Assembly: GCA_965237445.1 (NCBI GenBank)
Contig: OZ250142.1
Coordinates: 2,232,001-2,296,000, forward strand
Reading direction: 5' to 3'
DNA length: 64,000 bases
Origin: G963668185 sp965237445
GTDB lineage: Bacteria; Chloroflexota; Dehalococcoidia; Lucifugimonadales; G963668185
Under the pieces are notes generated by a model. The model saw nothing but the letters and a program-made list of their open reading frames with translations, was not told where the DNA came from and did not search any database. Below are positions 8,145 to 17,142 of the stretch, one piece after another. Within the stretch, counting starts at the first letter, position 1. Each line of letters opens with the position of its first letter. A program made the position numbers and the translations under genes.

Positions 8145-9097
8145 TGGATGGCGAGGAACTCAATAGGCTTGCAGATGCGTATCCGCCTGAGAATCACGTA
8201 GCACTCCTTGATATAGCGCAGCAATACCGACTTCGCAGCGAGCGTGAAGTCCTGGAGGTAGCTGCGTTAGCCTCCGACATTTCGCTCAACAGCGTGACCG
8301 GTCTCGGCCTTGAACCTGTTGCAAATCTGCAATTCTTAGAAGCGTTCGAGCTCCAGTATTCAAGAGTCAACATAGAGTCACTGAGAGGCCAACCCGAGGA
8401 ATCTGTCCAGCACTACCTCAACGGTGCCAAAGGAAAATACTTCGAAGTGCTCGTGCGCGACCGCCTCAACGACGAACAACGTCTTGGCGAACTACAGCTT
8501 GAGCCAGGGCAAGTTGCGAAGCTCGCCGATTCACCTACCCAAGAGGGATGGGACCTGCAAATCGTGAATGGAGACGGGTCGATTGCTGAGGAGATACAAC
8601 TCAAGGCGTCAGAGTCCATGTCCTACATTAGGAAAGCCTTGGACAAGTACCCGGATATCCGAGTGGCAGCACCCTCGGAAATCGATGACTCGCCCGATGA
8701 GATTCTGGGCATTGACATCACTGACCAGAAGTTGACGCAGGACGCACAGGCCCAGTTGGAAGAACTCCGCGAGGGTCCTATCGAAGACTTCTTGGACTCA
8801 AGCTTAGAGGCCGCACTGGACTCTCTTCCCATAGTGTCGGCACTCGTGACCGGCGTGATTGAAGGAAGAAACGTGTTGGCGGGCCGGTCCACCATCGCCG
8901 AGGCGATTCAAAGGGGAGCCAGACGGGTTGGGAAGTCTGCGGCATACGATGCTTTGGCGGCTGCTACCGGATTGGGATTGGCCGCAGTTGGACTGCGAGT
9001 TATCGAAGGCCGTGTGTCGGCCAGAGTTGCCGGCCGAACGGCCTTGGGCGACCGCCTTGCGCCGAGGACGGAAGAACTGAGGCTACTTGCCGGGTAG
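8144..9097 (+). CDS. Unrecognised protein with a PD-(D/E)XK-like core and hydrophobic C-terminus
   Basis: 317 residues; no firm family. Between residues 95 and 155 the spacing GKYFE(101)VLVRDRL, EGWD(137)LQI and EEIQ(152)LK(154)A resembles the E...D...QxK core of Mrr-like members of the PD-(D/E)XK nuclease fold, followed by YIRKALDKYPDIRV. The C-terminal third (about 210-300) holds a small-residue-rich amphipathic or membrane-like segment (LPIVSALVTGVIEG; AAATGLGLAAVGLRVI). It overlaps the upstream coiled-coil gene by one base, indicating one operon. Nuclease activity is not shown; the motif could be coincidental or belong to an inactive fold. A membrane-linked nuclease, effector or defence role is speculation. 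Confidence 0.55.
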   Translation: MDGEELNRLADAYPPENHVALLDIAQQYRLRSEREVLEVAALASDISLNSVTGLGLEPVANLQFLEAFELQYSRVNIESLRGQPEESVQHYLNGAKGKYFEVLVRDRLNDEQRLGELQLEPGQVAKLADSPTQEGWDLQIVNGDGSIAEEIQLKASESMSYIRKALDKYPDIRVAAPSEIDDSPDEILGIDITDQKLTQDAQAQLEELREGPIEDFLDSSLEAALDSLPIVSALVTGVIEGRNVLAGRSTIAEAIQRGARRVGKSAAYDALAAATGLGLAAVGLRVIEGRVSARVAGRTALGDRLAPRTEELRLLAG

Positions 9098-9342
9098 CCA
9101 CTTTTCCGGTTCAGTTCTGACTTGCTCCAGTGGGACCTAGTGGCGTTCCAGGACATCCTGAACTCCCTCGCGCCAGCGCAGCCATAGTCTCGGGATCGCC
9201 GATGATTTCCATAGCCTCGACGATCGACTCGAACAAGTCCCACGGCATCACAGCCATGCCGGGTCAGGGTCGCCGCCCGGTTGTCCACGCTGAGCCGCTC
9301 GGGCAATCGTGAGAGTGTGGCGCGGGCCATCGCGACGGAGTT

Positions 9343-9605
9343 TTCTCGCTTCCATACTTTGAAGTAGTAGACATAAGAGTTGCCAGATGCGGCGGTTCAA
9401 CGAGACCGAACGTGACTTTGGTTACTTGATTGAAATGTGCTCGGTTTCAAACTCCGACGCAGTAGACATAATAGTCGCCAAATGCGGCGGTTCAATGAGA
9501 CCGAAGGTGCTGTGAGTGCTGGCCCTTGATTGAAACGTGGTCGGCTCCGTACCCCAAACAAGTAGACATAAGAGTCGGCGAATGCGACGCTTGAATGAGA
9601 CAGAA
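9343..9605 (+). repeat. About 2.7 degenerate ~95-100 bp direct repeats in a non-coding gap (9098-9752)
   Basis: A 45-bp core beginning AGTAGACATA recurs at 9366-9410, 9461-9505 and 9561-9605 (spacings 95 and 100). A second motif, CTTGATTGAAAYGTGSTCGG, recurs at 9425-9444 and 9525-9544. Cores differ at several bases each, so the array is old. Short ORFs across it on the minus strand only echo the repeat. Nothing else was recognised in 9098-9752. Core length and large unit size do not fit CRISPR. Confidence 0.75.
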
Positions 9606-9752
9606 GGGGGAATGAATGGGGACAAGAAAGGAGGAGAAGGCCTAAGCCCCTGCCTCCCGCAAACGTCACGCCGCGCGTCATCGTCCTTGATGCCTGCGGA
9701 CGTCTTATGCTTCTCCTCCGATCCGCAGCTTCCGACCTGCAGACCGCCGGCG

Positions 9753-10445
9753 TCAGCAGTCACGGTCCTCGACTGAGCCATCCGGCATGGTGGTGTCGCA
9801 GAGGCGGGCCGCCTCGACGTTGGCGTCTACCGCACCGGTCAGGTCGGCGCTGAACAGGTTTGCGCCCGAGAAGACCGCGTTCGTAAGGACCGTGTCCTTG
9901 AGGATCGCTCTAAACAAGTTTGCACCGGAGAGATCGGCGTCTACTAGCTTGACTCTTGTGAGGTTCGCCGAATCGAGTACGGCGTCGGTGAGATTGGCGC
10001 CGGTCAGATCGGCGCCCGTCAAGTCGGACTTGTGAAAACTTGCCCTGACCAGCGTCGCGCCCGAAAAATCTGCGCCCTGCAGCTTGGCCCGCGAAATGCC
10101 AGCGAAGCTGAGGTCTGCGCCTCGGAGAATAGTCCCACTCATCGTGGTGGCGATTAGGCTCGCGCTTCTCAGGTTGGAGTTTGTCAGGTCCTCGTTGCTG
10201 ATGTCATAGCCGAGCAGCTGGACGCCCGGGCATTGTGTGCCCGGTTCGTAGACGCACCGCACGGACGTGCTAACGGCCTGTGGTGTTTGCTGCGCTTCGG
10301 CAGAGGAGCCTTCGTTGCCGGGGCAGGCTGTGAGTGCCAGGACCGCGAGAAGGGCGGCCGCGAGCAGGGCGAACCCTGAATTGAATCTGCTGACCCGATG
10401 GAGAGCCGCCCAGCCTACCGTATCAACTCGTTGGCGGGTTTCCAT
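9753..10445 (-). CDS. Pentapeptide-repeat lipoprotein
   Basis: 230 residues. A signal peptide of about 20 hydrophobic residues ends in a lipobox (LTAC, Cys41), so it should be exported and lipidated. From about residue 75 to 215 the sequence is built of A(D/N)LxX pentapeptides (GADLS, GADFS, GANLT, DADLS, GANLF), which fold into a right-handed quadrilateral beta-helix. Such proteins are mostly of unknown function; a few mimic DNA, but a lipoprotein on the outside would more likely be structural or a binding surface. A short run of extra residues precedes the signal peptide, so the true start may differ. It sits 64 bases downstream of the GcvT-like gene on the same strand. Confidence 0.8.
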   Translation of the reverse strand: METRQRVDTVGWAALHRVSRFNSGFALLAAALLAVLALTACPGNEGSSAEAQQTPQAVSTSVRCVYEPGTQCPGVQLLGYDISNEDLTNSNLRSASLIATTMSGTILRGADLSFAGISRAKLQGADFSGATLVRASFHKSDLTGADLTGANLTDAVLDSANLTRVKLVDADLSGANLFRAILKDTVLTNAVFSGANLFSADLTGAVDANVEAARLCDTTMPDGSVEDRDC

Positions 10446-10509
10446 GCTCGACGAGTTGATGCGTAGGCGGTGCCGATTTACAGCCGGAAGGCGACCCGGA
10501 GTACGGGGG

Positions 10510-11700
10510 CTAGCCTCTCACGCGTTCGTGCTTGCGATCGTAGAAGTAGCGGCTGTGAGTTGTGGCTTCGATCGGGCCGGACTCGTTCATGATCGTGATG
10601 GGAGTGCCGATCTTGGTTTCCGGCGGGACCTCGCAGCGTCCGATGCTGAAGCCCAGCGTCAGCGCCCGCCGTCCCACGCGCACCTTGCCGACTTCCTTGC
10701 CGTCGATCTGGATCGGCGCCCCGCGTTCGGCGATCGTCTCGTTGTCATGCACTTGGAAGCCGAGCACCCTCCTGCGGAGCCCATTCTCCTTCAGTGCAAT
10801 GAGCGCGTCCTTGCCATTGAAGTCGGAAGCCTTATCCAGATCCACCGTGAAGGCTACTCCGGCCTCGAGAGGAGAGGTCTCGGCGTTGTAGTCCAGGCCC
10901 ACCACCGTGAGACCCTTCTCCAGCGCGCAACTCACCAGCGCGTCGATCCCGCATGGTTTGCCGCCGAACGGCTCCATCGCCTCGACCGTCTTGTTCCATA
11001 CCCATTCGCCGTACTGGCTGGGCACGTAGAACTCGTAGCCCAACTCGCCCGTGAACCCGGCGCGGCCGAGTAGGCCCTCGACGCCTGCGATCTTGGCTTG
11101 GGTGCACCACAGGAAGGGTAGGGTTTCATTGGAGACGTCGGCGTCTGTGAGGGTCTCGACAACCTCGCGCGATTTCGGCCCCTGTATCTCCATGTAGGCC
11201 ATGGCGTCGGTCATGTCTGTTGAAACCGCGGCAAGACCCCACTCTCGTAGGTGGTCCTTCACCCATTTGACCGTTCGATGCCTGCCGGCAGTGGTGGAAA
11301 CCGCAAGCCATTGGTCTTTGCCAGTCCGCCAGATTATGCCGTCGTCGCGGACTCCGCCATTCTCGTCGCATAGGCAGGAGAAGACGCCCCTGCCGATAGG
11401 TACGTCCATGTCGGCCGTCCAGAGCCTCTGCATGGCCTCCAGCGCTTCCGGTCCTTCGACGTAAATCTCCGTCTGCGAGTTGGAGTCGATCAGCCCGCAG
11501 GCATTCCGTACGATGTGGTGCTCGGCCACAGCGTCGCCGTAGTGGACGGGCTGCTCCCACCCCATCCGGCGGCCGAACACTGCGCCGGCCTGCTGTTGTG
11601 CGTAGTAGTAGGGAGCCTTGCCTTCGGGCTGGTCCGGCTCGCGCGGTATGATCCTGTGCCCTTGCCGGTTTAGCGCTCCGGCTCCAGGTGCGGTAGTCAT
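10510..11700 (-). CDS. GcvT-family folate-dependent aminomethyltransferase-like protein
   Basis: 396 residues, full GcvT length. The N-terminal folate-binding region has VFGRRMGWEQPVHYGDAVAEHH; the mid-part has MEIQGPKSREVVETL and GFTGELGYEFYVP; the C-terminal barrel ends with RVGRRALTLGFSIGRCEVP. The family moves methyl or methylene groups to tetrahydrofolate (GcvT, DmdA, dimethylglycine dehydrogenase relatives); GCGID(A/L) residues near the end of domain 1 (KPCGIDALVSCALEKG) fit this group. Not next to gcvH or gcvP, so glycine cleavage is unlikely; a demethylase for another small molecule fits the neighbourhood better (inference). 25 bases downstream of the NHL gene, probably the same transcript. 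Confidence 0.8.
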   Translation of the reverse strand: MTTAPGAGALNRQGHRIIPREPDQPEGKAPYYYAQQQAGAVFGRRMGWEQPVHYGDAVAEHHIVRNACGLIDSNSQTEIYVEGPEALEAMQRLWTADMDVPIGRGVFSCLCDENGGVRDDGIIWRTGKDQWLAVSTTAGRHRTVKWVKDHLREWGLAAVSTDMTDAMAYMEIQGPKSREVVETLTDADVSNETLPFLWCTQAKIAGVEGLLGRAGFTGELGYEFYVPSQYGEWVWNKTVEAMEPFGGKPCGIDALVSCALEKGLTVVGLDYNAETSPLEAGVAFTVDLDKASDFNGKDALIALKENGLRRRVLGFQVHDNETIAERGAPIQIDGKEVGKVRVGRRALTLGFSIGRCEVPPETKIGTPITIMNESGPIEATTHSRYFYDRKHERVRG

Positions 11701-11725
11701 AGGGGGTAGCCTTGTTTCTGTCGGA

Positions 11726-12751
11726 CTAGGCGTCCGACCTCTTGTAAACTTGGATCCGGTGCCTGGGTGCTTCCACGACGTACAGGCGTTCCTCGGCGTC
11801 CAGCTTCAGTGCGGACGGCCCCCAGAAGTATGGTTCCGTTTGAGTGGACACTAGCAGCGGTGTGCGCAGATGCTCGGGGAGCTCCGGCCACAGGTTGGAC
11901 TGGTCGCGCGCCACACGCTCCTCGGGGTTTGCATCGAGGTACTCCTCGGCCCACTGGGAGAGCGTTGCCTGGCCCTTTTCGTTCACCAGGGGAGCTCCGT
12001 CCGGGTCCAGCAACTTCAGGCGCTGGTTGCCCCAGTCGGCCACATAGATGTAACCCTCGCGGTCCACGCAGACGCCTGAGGGCCGGCTGAACTGGCCGTC
12101 GCCTTCGCCCGATTCGCCGTAGGACGCCAGGTGCGCGCCGTCAGCGTCGAACTTCTGCACGCGGTCGTTGCGCCAGTCTGCCACCCATACGTCGTTGTTG
12201 CTGTCGACCCAGATGCCCCAGGGCATGTTGAGTTGGCCGTCGCCTGAGCCGAAGCCACCCCATTGGCCCAGGTAGGCGCCGCCGTTGGTGAACTTCTGGA
12301 CGCGGTGGTTGTTCTGGTCCACGACGAGCAGGTTGCCGTCCGCGTCCACCGCTATTCCGGCGGGGCCGTCGAACTCGCCGTCTCCTGAGCCCGGGCTGCC
12401 CCAGCGGCCAACGAATTTCCCGTCGTCCTGGAACACGTTCACGCGGTGGTTCTGCTCCTCGGCGACGTAAATGCGCTCGGAGGCATCGATCGTGATGCCC
12501 GTGCCGAGCCGGAACTCGCCTTCGTCGTCGCCGTGGTCGCCGAACTCGTAAAGGTAGCCTTCTTCCAGGTTGACGACGCCCACGCGGGAGAACGCGGGCA
12601 TCCCGCGATTCAACACGAAGATCCGCCCGCCAGAACCGAAGGTAACATCGAACGGGTTGGCGAAACCGCGCCCTTTGGCGGCGTTATTGACGATGCCAAT
12701 CGTCTTGACGTACTCGAGCGTAGCTCGCGCGCTCCGGACCTGCGTAGTCAT
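11726..12751 (-). CDS. NHL-repeat beta-propeller protein
   Basis: 341 residues made of about six NHL blades, each with a GxGDGxFxxPxGIAVD..GNxxVxDxxNxRVQ pattern, for example GSGDGEFDGPAGIAVD and GEGDGQFSRPSGVCVD. Propellers of this kind bind proteins or ligands, or act as lyases. No signal peptide is visible at the chosen start (MTTQVRSARATLEY), although the neighbouring DUF1800/DUF1501 proteins are often linked to secretion. GGAGG lies about 8 bases before the start. It follows a DUF1800 gene after 15 bases; a shortened copy of this gene lies in the equivalent place at 14218-14400. Confidence 0.85.
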   Translation of the reverse strand: MTTQVRSARATLEYVKTIGIVNNAAKGRGFANPFDVTFGSGGRIFVLNRGMPAFSRVGVVNLEEGYLYEFGDHGDDEGEFRLGTGITIDASERIYVAEEQNHRVNVFQDDGKFVGRWGSPGSGDGEFDGPAGIAVDADGNLLVVDQNNHRVQKFTNGGAYLGQWGGFGSGDGQLNMPWGIWVDSNNDVWVADWRNDRVQKFDADGAHLASYGESGEGDGQFSRPSGVCVDREGYIYVADWGNQRLKLLDPDGAPLVNEKGQATLSQWAEEYLDANPEERVARDQSNLWPELPEHLRTPLLVSTQTEPYFWGPSALKLDAEERLYVVEAPRHRIQVYKRSDA

Positions 12752-12766
12752 CTGCTCACCTCCACG

Positions 12767-14212
12767 CTACGTAAACTGGTACTCACGGGTTGTCGCAATC
12801 AGGCCGAGTAGCTGGCCGACACGGACCTCAGTGTCGTCGCCGGGCGTGCGGTCACGCAGCGAAATGTCCCCTTCTCGGCCCACGGCCTGGGCGAGGCTGT
12901 CCCTGGTAGAGTCTTCGACCTCCAGAGGGCCCACGATGTCAAGGCAGGCGTCCACAAGCCCTTCGGGGGAGAAGTGCCCGCCGTTCATGGAGGCCAGCCT
13001 GTCTATGATGGCCTGCACGCCGGGGTTCTCCACGTTGCTCATGTGCTTCGAGGCGAAGTTCACGCGCTCCACGATGGAGCCGCTGTTGATCCACTCCACG
13101 CCCTCGTGCCAGCCCTCCACGGAGGGAGGCGCGAGGAGCGCCTGGCCCATGAAGTTTGCCGCCCTGGCGGCTTCCAAAGCCAAGTCGGACGGGCGTGTGA
13201 TCGCTCCGCTCTGCCTTAGAGTCCCTACAACCAGCTCGGCGGGGCACTTCACCCGCTCCAACTGAGCCTCCTTGAAGAAATCGGAGTTGAAGCAAGCTCT
13301 GAGCATCTCGCCGATGTCGTGGTCACTCTCGAAGTAGACGTTCGCGAGGTACTCAACCGCCACGGGGTCGCGCGGCGGTGTGTACGGCCACTGCGGGACG
13401 GGCGCCTCGTCCGCGACGAAGAAGTCGTAGATATGGCGCGCGATGAACTGCGCCGTGGCAGGCTGCTTGCAGATGATTTCGACGATATCGTCGCCGTTGA
13501 AGTTGCCCGTCTCGCCCAGGAACGTCTTCTCGCCGTCGTCGTGGTCCCACTCGCGGTAGTCGAAATGCCACGAAATGCAGCTGTACGGCCAGATGGAGTC
13601 CTTCTCCATGCGCAACGCCATGTACTCGGCGTTCCCCAGCGTCCAGCCTGTGAATGCTCGCGAGGCCTCCTTGATGTCGTCCTCGGAGAAGTTGCCGATT
13701 CCCATCGAGAAGAGTTCCAGCAGTTCACGTCCCCAGTTCTCGTTGATGGCCCCGTTGTGGTTGTACTGGTTGTCAAGCCAGATGATCATTGCCGGGTCCC
13801 TGGCCAACTCGAGCAGGAGGTCGTCGAAGCGGCCGAGGCCCAGCCTGCGGAACATGTCTATCTGGACCAGGATGGAGAGGGTCTGGTTGAGCTTGGTGAA
13901 GCCGGTGGCGAAGATGCCGTGCCAGAAGAGAGCGATCTTCTCCTCCATCGGCCAGTCCGATGTTGCCAGCCTGTACATCCACTTGGCCGCGGCGGGATCC
14001 AGGACCCGGGACTCCAGGACGTTAGCGTGGTACCGGAGGATTATGTCTTCAGGCATGTAGTTGGCCTGCCGCGGACTGAGCAACTCATCCACGGTCGCCT
14101 CGTAGCCAACCTGCAACCGGCGCTCCAACTCGTCTCTCGACGCGCCGAATCCGGCACGGCGCATGAGGTGCGCCATAAGAGAGATGTCTGTGGACCGCTC
14201 GGCGATGACCAC
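12767..14212 (-). CDS. DUF1800 family protein, copy A
   Basis: 481 residues, same length as copy B (14416-15861) and very similar along its whole length. DUF1800 signature segments: HLMRRAGFGASRDELE at the N-terminus, FWHGIFATGFTKLNQ near 105, and GRELLELFSMGIGNFSE near 165. Function is unknown; the family nearly always occurs beside DUF1501, as here, and is thought to act at or outside the membrane. Starts with GTG whereas copy B starts with ATG. A GGGGAGAGA ribosome site overlaps the end of the shortened NHL copy. Part of the reverse operon DUF1501, DUF1800-B, NHL fragment, DUF1800-A, NHL, GcvT-like. Confidence 0.88.
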   Translation of the reverse strand: MVIAERSTDISLMAHLMRRAGFGASRDELERRLQVGYEATVDELLSPRQANYMPEDIILRYHANVLESRVLDPAAAKWMYRLATSDWPMEEKIALFWHGIFATGFTKLNQTLSILVQIDMFRRLGLGRFDDLLLELARDPAMIIWLDNQYNHNGAINENWGRELLELFSMGIGNFSEDDIKEASRAFTGWTLGNAEYMALRMEKDSIWPYSCISWHFDYREWDHDDGEKTFLGETGNFNGDDIVEIICKQPATAQFIARHIYDFFVADEAPVPQWPYTPPRDPVAVEYLANVYFESDHDIGEMLRACFNSDFFKEAQLERVKCPAELVVGTLRQSGAITRPSDLALEAARAANFMGQALLAPPSVEGWHEGVEWINSGSIVERVNFASKHMSNVENPGVQAIIDRLASMNGGHFSPEGLVDACLDIVGPLEVEDSTRDSLAQAVGREGDISLRDRTPGDDTEVRVGQLLGLIATTREYQFT

Positions 14213-14217
14213 GCGAT

Positions 14218-14400
14218 CTATCTCTCCCCGGCCACGCAGATACGCTCGGAAGCGTCGATCGCGATGCCGGTGCCGAGCCGGAACTCGCCTTCGTTGTCGC
14301 CGTAGTAATCGAATTCGTACAGGTGGTCCTCTTCCAGGTTTACGACGCCCACGCGGGAGTACTCGAGCGTAGCTCGCGCGCTCCGGACTTGGGTAGTCAT
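14218..14400 (-). pseudogene. Truncated, internally deleted copy of the NHL-repeat gene
   Basis: 60 codons. The first 14 residues (MTTQVRSARATLEY) are identical to the NHL protein at 12751; 40 residues are then missing (an exact 120-base in-frame loss) and homology resumes at SRVGVVNLEE, continuing for about 46 residues before a stop where the parent reads on into its propeller. It holds the same place relative to DUF1800-B (15-base gap) as the full NHL gene does to DUF1800-A (15-base gap). It is therefore the remnant of the second NHL copy from a tandem duplication. It could still be translated, but cannot form a propeller. Confidence 0.85.
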
Positions 14401-14415
14401 CTGCTCACCCCCGCG

Positions 14416-15861
14416 CTACGTAAGCTGGAACTCGCGCGTTGCCGCGATCAGGCCGAGAAGCTGGCCCACGCGCACCTCAGTATCGTCGCCGGGCGTGCGG
14501 TCGCGGAGCGAAATGTCTCCCTCTCGGCCCACGGCCTGCGCGAGGCTGTCCCTTGTGGAGTCTTCGACTTCCAGCGGGCCCACTATGTCAAGGCAGGCGT
14601 CCACCAGCCCTTCGGGGGAGAAGTGCCCGCCGTTCATTGAGTCAAGTCTCTCGATGATCGCTCTCACACCAGGGTTCTCAATGTTGCTCATGTGCTTGGA
14701 GGCGAAGTTCACGCGCTCCACAATGGAGCCGCTGTTGATCCACTCCACGCCCTCGTGCCAGCCCTCCACGGAGGGAGGCGCGAGCAGCGCCTGGCCCATG
14801 AAGCCTGCCACCTTGGCGGCTTCCAAAGCCAAGTCGGACGGGCGTGTGATGGCTCCGCTCTGCCTCAGGGTTCCGACAACGAGCTCTGCCGGGCACTTTA
14901 CGCGCTCGAACTGCGCATCTTTAAAAAAGTCGGAGTTAAAGCATGCTCTCATCATTTCGCCGATGTTGTGGTCGCTTTCGAAGTAAACGTTCGAAAGGTA
15001 CTCAACGGCCTCGGGGTCCCTTGGCGGCGTGTATGGCCATTGCGGGACCGGCGCCTCGTCCGCGACGAAGAAGTCGTAGATATGGCGCGCGATGAACTGC
15101 GCCGTGGCAGGCTGCTTGCAGATGATTTCGACGATATCGTCGCCGTTGAAGTTGCCCGTCTCCCCAAGGAACGTCTTCTCGCCGTCGTCGTGGTCCCAAT
15201 CGCGGTAGCCGAAGTGCCACGAGATGCGGCTGTACGGCCAGATAGAGTCCTTCTGGGAGCGGATCGCCATGTATTCGGCATTCCCCAGCGTCCAGCCGGT
15301 GAAGGCCCTTGACGCGTCCTTGATGTCGTCCTCGGAGTAGTTGCCGATTCCCATCGAGAAGAGTTCCAGGAGCTCGCGTCCCCAGTTCTCGTTGATGGAC
15401 CCGTTGTGGTTGTCCTGGTTGTCGAGCCAGATGATCATTGCCGGATCCCTGGCCAGTTCGGACAGCAGGTCATCGAAGCGGCCGAGGCCCAGCCTGCGAA
15501 ACATGTCGATCTGGTTCAGCACGGAGCGGGCCTGGTTCAGCTTGGCGTAGCCAGTGGCGAAGATGCCGTGCCAGAACAGTGCAATCTTCTCCTCCATGGG
15601 GCAGTCCGATGTCGCCAGCCTGTACATCCAGTAGGCCGCGGCGGAGTCAGGGAACCGAGACTCCAGTACGTCCACGTGATACCGGTGGATTATGTCTTCA
15701 GCCATGTGGTTGGCCTGGCGGGGACTGAGCAACTCATCCACTGTCGCCTCGTAGCCAACCTGCGCCCGGCGCTCCAACTCTTCGCGCGACGCGCCAAAAC
15801 CGGCGCGGCGCATGAGGTGCGCCATAAGTGAAATGTCGGTGGACCGTTCAGCGATGACCAT
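14416..15861 (-). CDS. DUF1800 family protein, copy B
   Basis: 481 residues; paralogue of copy A with scattered substitutions (for example HVDVLESRFPDSAAA versus HANVLESRVLDPAAA) and no length change. Same DUF1800 signatures (HLMRRAGFGASREELE, WHGIFATGYAKLNQ). It begins 5 bases after the DUF1501 stop, and its AGGAGG ribosome site is made of the last codons of DUF1501, so the two are translationally linked. This is probably the original DUF1501 partner, and copy A the duplicate or the reverse; sequence alone does not say. Enzymatic role unknown. Confidence 0.88.
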   Translation of the reverse strand: MVIAERSTDISLMAHLMRRAGFGASREELERRAQVGYEATVDELLSPRQANHMAEDIIHRYHVDVLESRFPDSAAAYWMYRLATSDCPMEEKIALFWHGIFATGYAKLNQARSVLNQIDMFRRLGLGRFDDLLSELARDPAMIIWLDNQDNHNGSINENWGRELLELFSMGIGNYSEDDIKDASRAFTGWTLGNAEYMAIRSQKDSIWPYSRISWHFGYRDWDHDDGEKTFLGETGNFNGDDIVEIICKQPATAQFIARHIYDFFVADEAPVPQWPYTPPRDPEAVEYLSNVYFESDHNIGEMMRACFNSDFFKDAQFERVKCPAELVVGTLRQSGAITRPSDLALEAAKVAGFMGQALLAPPSVEGWHEGVEWINSGSIVERVNFASKHMSNIENPGVRAIIERLDSMNGGHFSPEGLVDACLDIVGPLEVEDSTRDSLAQAVGREGDISLRDRTPGDDTEVRVGQLLGLIAATREFQLT

Positions 15862-15866
15862 GTGAA

Positions 15867-17003
15867 CTACCTCCTAATCATGTCGAACTGTTCGAAGTTG
15901 CCGTTGACGATGGGCTTGGCCTCCAGGTCGAGCCACTGCTCCAGGATGGTGGAGTACGTGGAGCGGAAGTCATTGTTCGACTTCATATCGCCCTCGATCT
16001 GGTCCTCTTCCTTGAGAGACGGATACTCGCCGTACATACCGCCGTTGACGGAGTTGCCGATGAGCATCGCCATTCCGCCTGCGCCGTGGTCGGTGCCGGA
16101 GCCGTTATCCTTGATCCTGCGCCCGAACTCAGTGAAGACCAAAACAACGGCGTCGTCCTCTTTGCCATGTTCCTTGAGGTCGTCCATGAAGCACTGGATG
16201 CCGGCCGAAAGCTCGCCTACAAGCTGGGAATGGACGATCATCTCGCCGGCGTGCGTGTCATAGCTTCCCTGGTCTGTGTAGAAGATCCTGGTGCCAAGGT
16301 CTGCGGTCAGGACCTGCGCGATGCTCCTCATCTTCTGAGAGAAGTCGCCGGAGGCGTACTCGACATTCGACTGGTACTGCTCAGGGGCGGTCCTCAGTAT
16401 GTCGGCGCCCGCAAGAGCGCCAGTGCCTGTCTGGCCAAGGAAATCCATCACGTTGTCCTTGCCAGGCGCGCCGTACATCATCGAGAAGGCCTCGAGCGCG
16501 TACTTGCGAAGCCACTCGTCCTTGATGTCGGGGAATAGGCCGTACGTCTCCAGGTCGCCGACGGACGCCACCTGAACGCCGGGGCAGGCCAGCGAACGCG
16601 GCAAGCCGCGACCGAAGTTGATTCCTGTGAGCACGTTGTCGCCATTCGGGTCTAGGTCCCTGATCACCCGGCCGAGCCAGCCCTCGTGCCCAATCTTGTC
16701 GGGCTCTGCAGTGTGCCAGATGTCCATCGAGCGGAAGTGCGAACGATTGGGGTTCTCGTACCCGATGCCATTGACGATGGCTACATTGCCTTCGTCCCAC
16801 AACTCCTTGATAGGAGCCATGTTCGGGTTCAGCCCGTACCCGTTCTCCAGGGGGAGGACCTCCTCGGGCTCGTAACGCACCGAAGGACGGTTGTCATAGT
16901 AGACACCCTCCTCGAATGGGACGATTGTGTTCAGGGCGTCGTTACCCCCTGAAAGCTGGATGACAACTAAAGACTTGCTGTTTCCGTTGCTGCTGGTAGT
17001 CAT
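15867..17003 (-). CDS. DUF1501 family protein
   Basis: 378 residues. The family start VVIQLSGGNDALNTIVPF, the SMDIWHTA segment and FTEFGRRIKDN.GTDHG.GG near residue 285 identify DUF1501, a sulfatase/alkaline-phosphatase-like fold whose GTDHG motif resembles a metal-binding site. Usually exported by Tat; here the N-terminus is short (MTTSSNGNSKS) with no clear signal peptide. First gene of the reverse operon; GGAGG lies 9 bases before the ATG. The 139 bases upstream (17004-17142) would hold the promoter; no clear -35/-10 pair could be assigned. Confidence 0.88.
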   Translation of the reverse strand: MTTSSNGNSKSLVVIQLSGGNDALNTIVPFEEGVYYDNRPSVRYEPEEVLPLENGYGLNPNMAPIKELWDEGNVAIVNGIGYENPNRSHFRSMDIWHTAEPDKIGHEGWLGRVIRDLDPNGDNVLTGINFGRGLPRSLACPGVQVASVGDLETYGLFPDIKDEWLRKYALEAFSMMYGAPGKDNVMDFLGQTGTGALAGADILRTAPEQYQSNVEYASGDFSQKMRSIAQVLTADLGTRIFYTDQGSYDTHAGEMIVHSQLVGELSAGIQCFMDDLKEHGKEDDAVVLVFTEFGRRIKDNGSGTDHGAGGMAMLIGNSVNGGMYGEYPSLKEEDQIEGDMKSNNDFRSTYSTILEQWLDLEAKPIVNGNFEQFDMIRR

Positions 17004-17142
17004 GTCAAGACTCCTCCATGACCGATGCGTTCTCCTACCTCAAACGGACTGCTCGTTTCAGGAAGGATTATACCTTAAGGGTTGCCGTTAACAAGTCCCA
17101 GTTTAGAGGGTCTTTTAGGAAGGTTCGGAGACGCCATTCCAC

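Noticed and set aside
9343..9605. CRISPR array
   Set aside because: Repeat units are ~100 bp with a 45-bp diverged core and only three copies, with no cas genes; does not fit CRISPR.
13319..14305. 328-residue plus-strand ORF
   Set aside because: Antisense to DUF1800 copy A and its NHL remnant; both DUF1800 copies show the same type of shadow.
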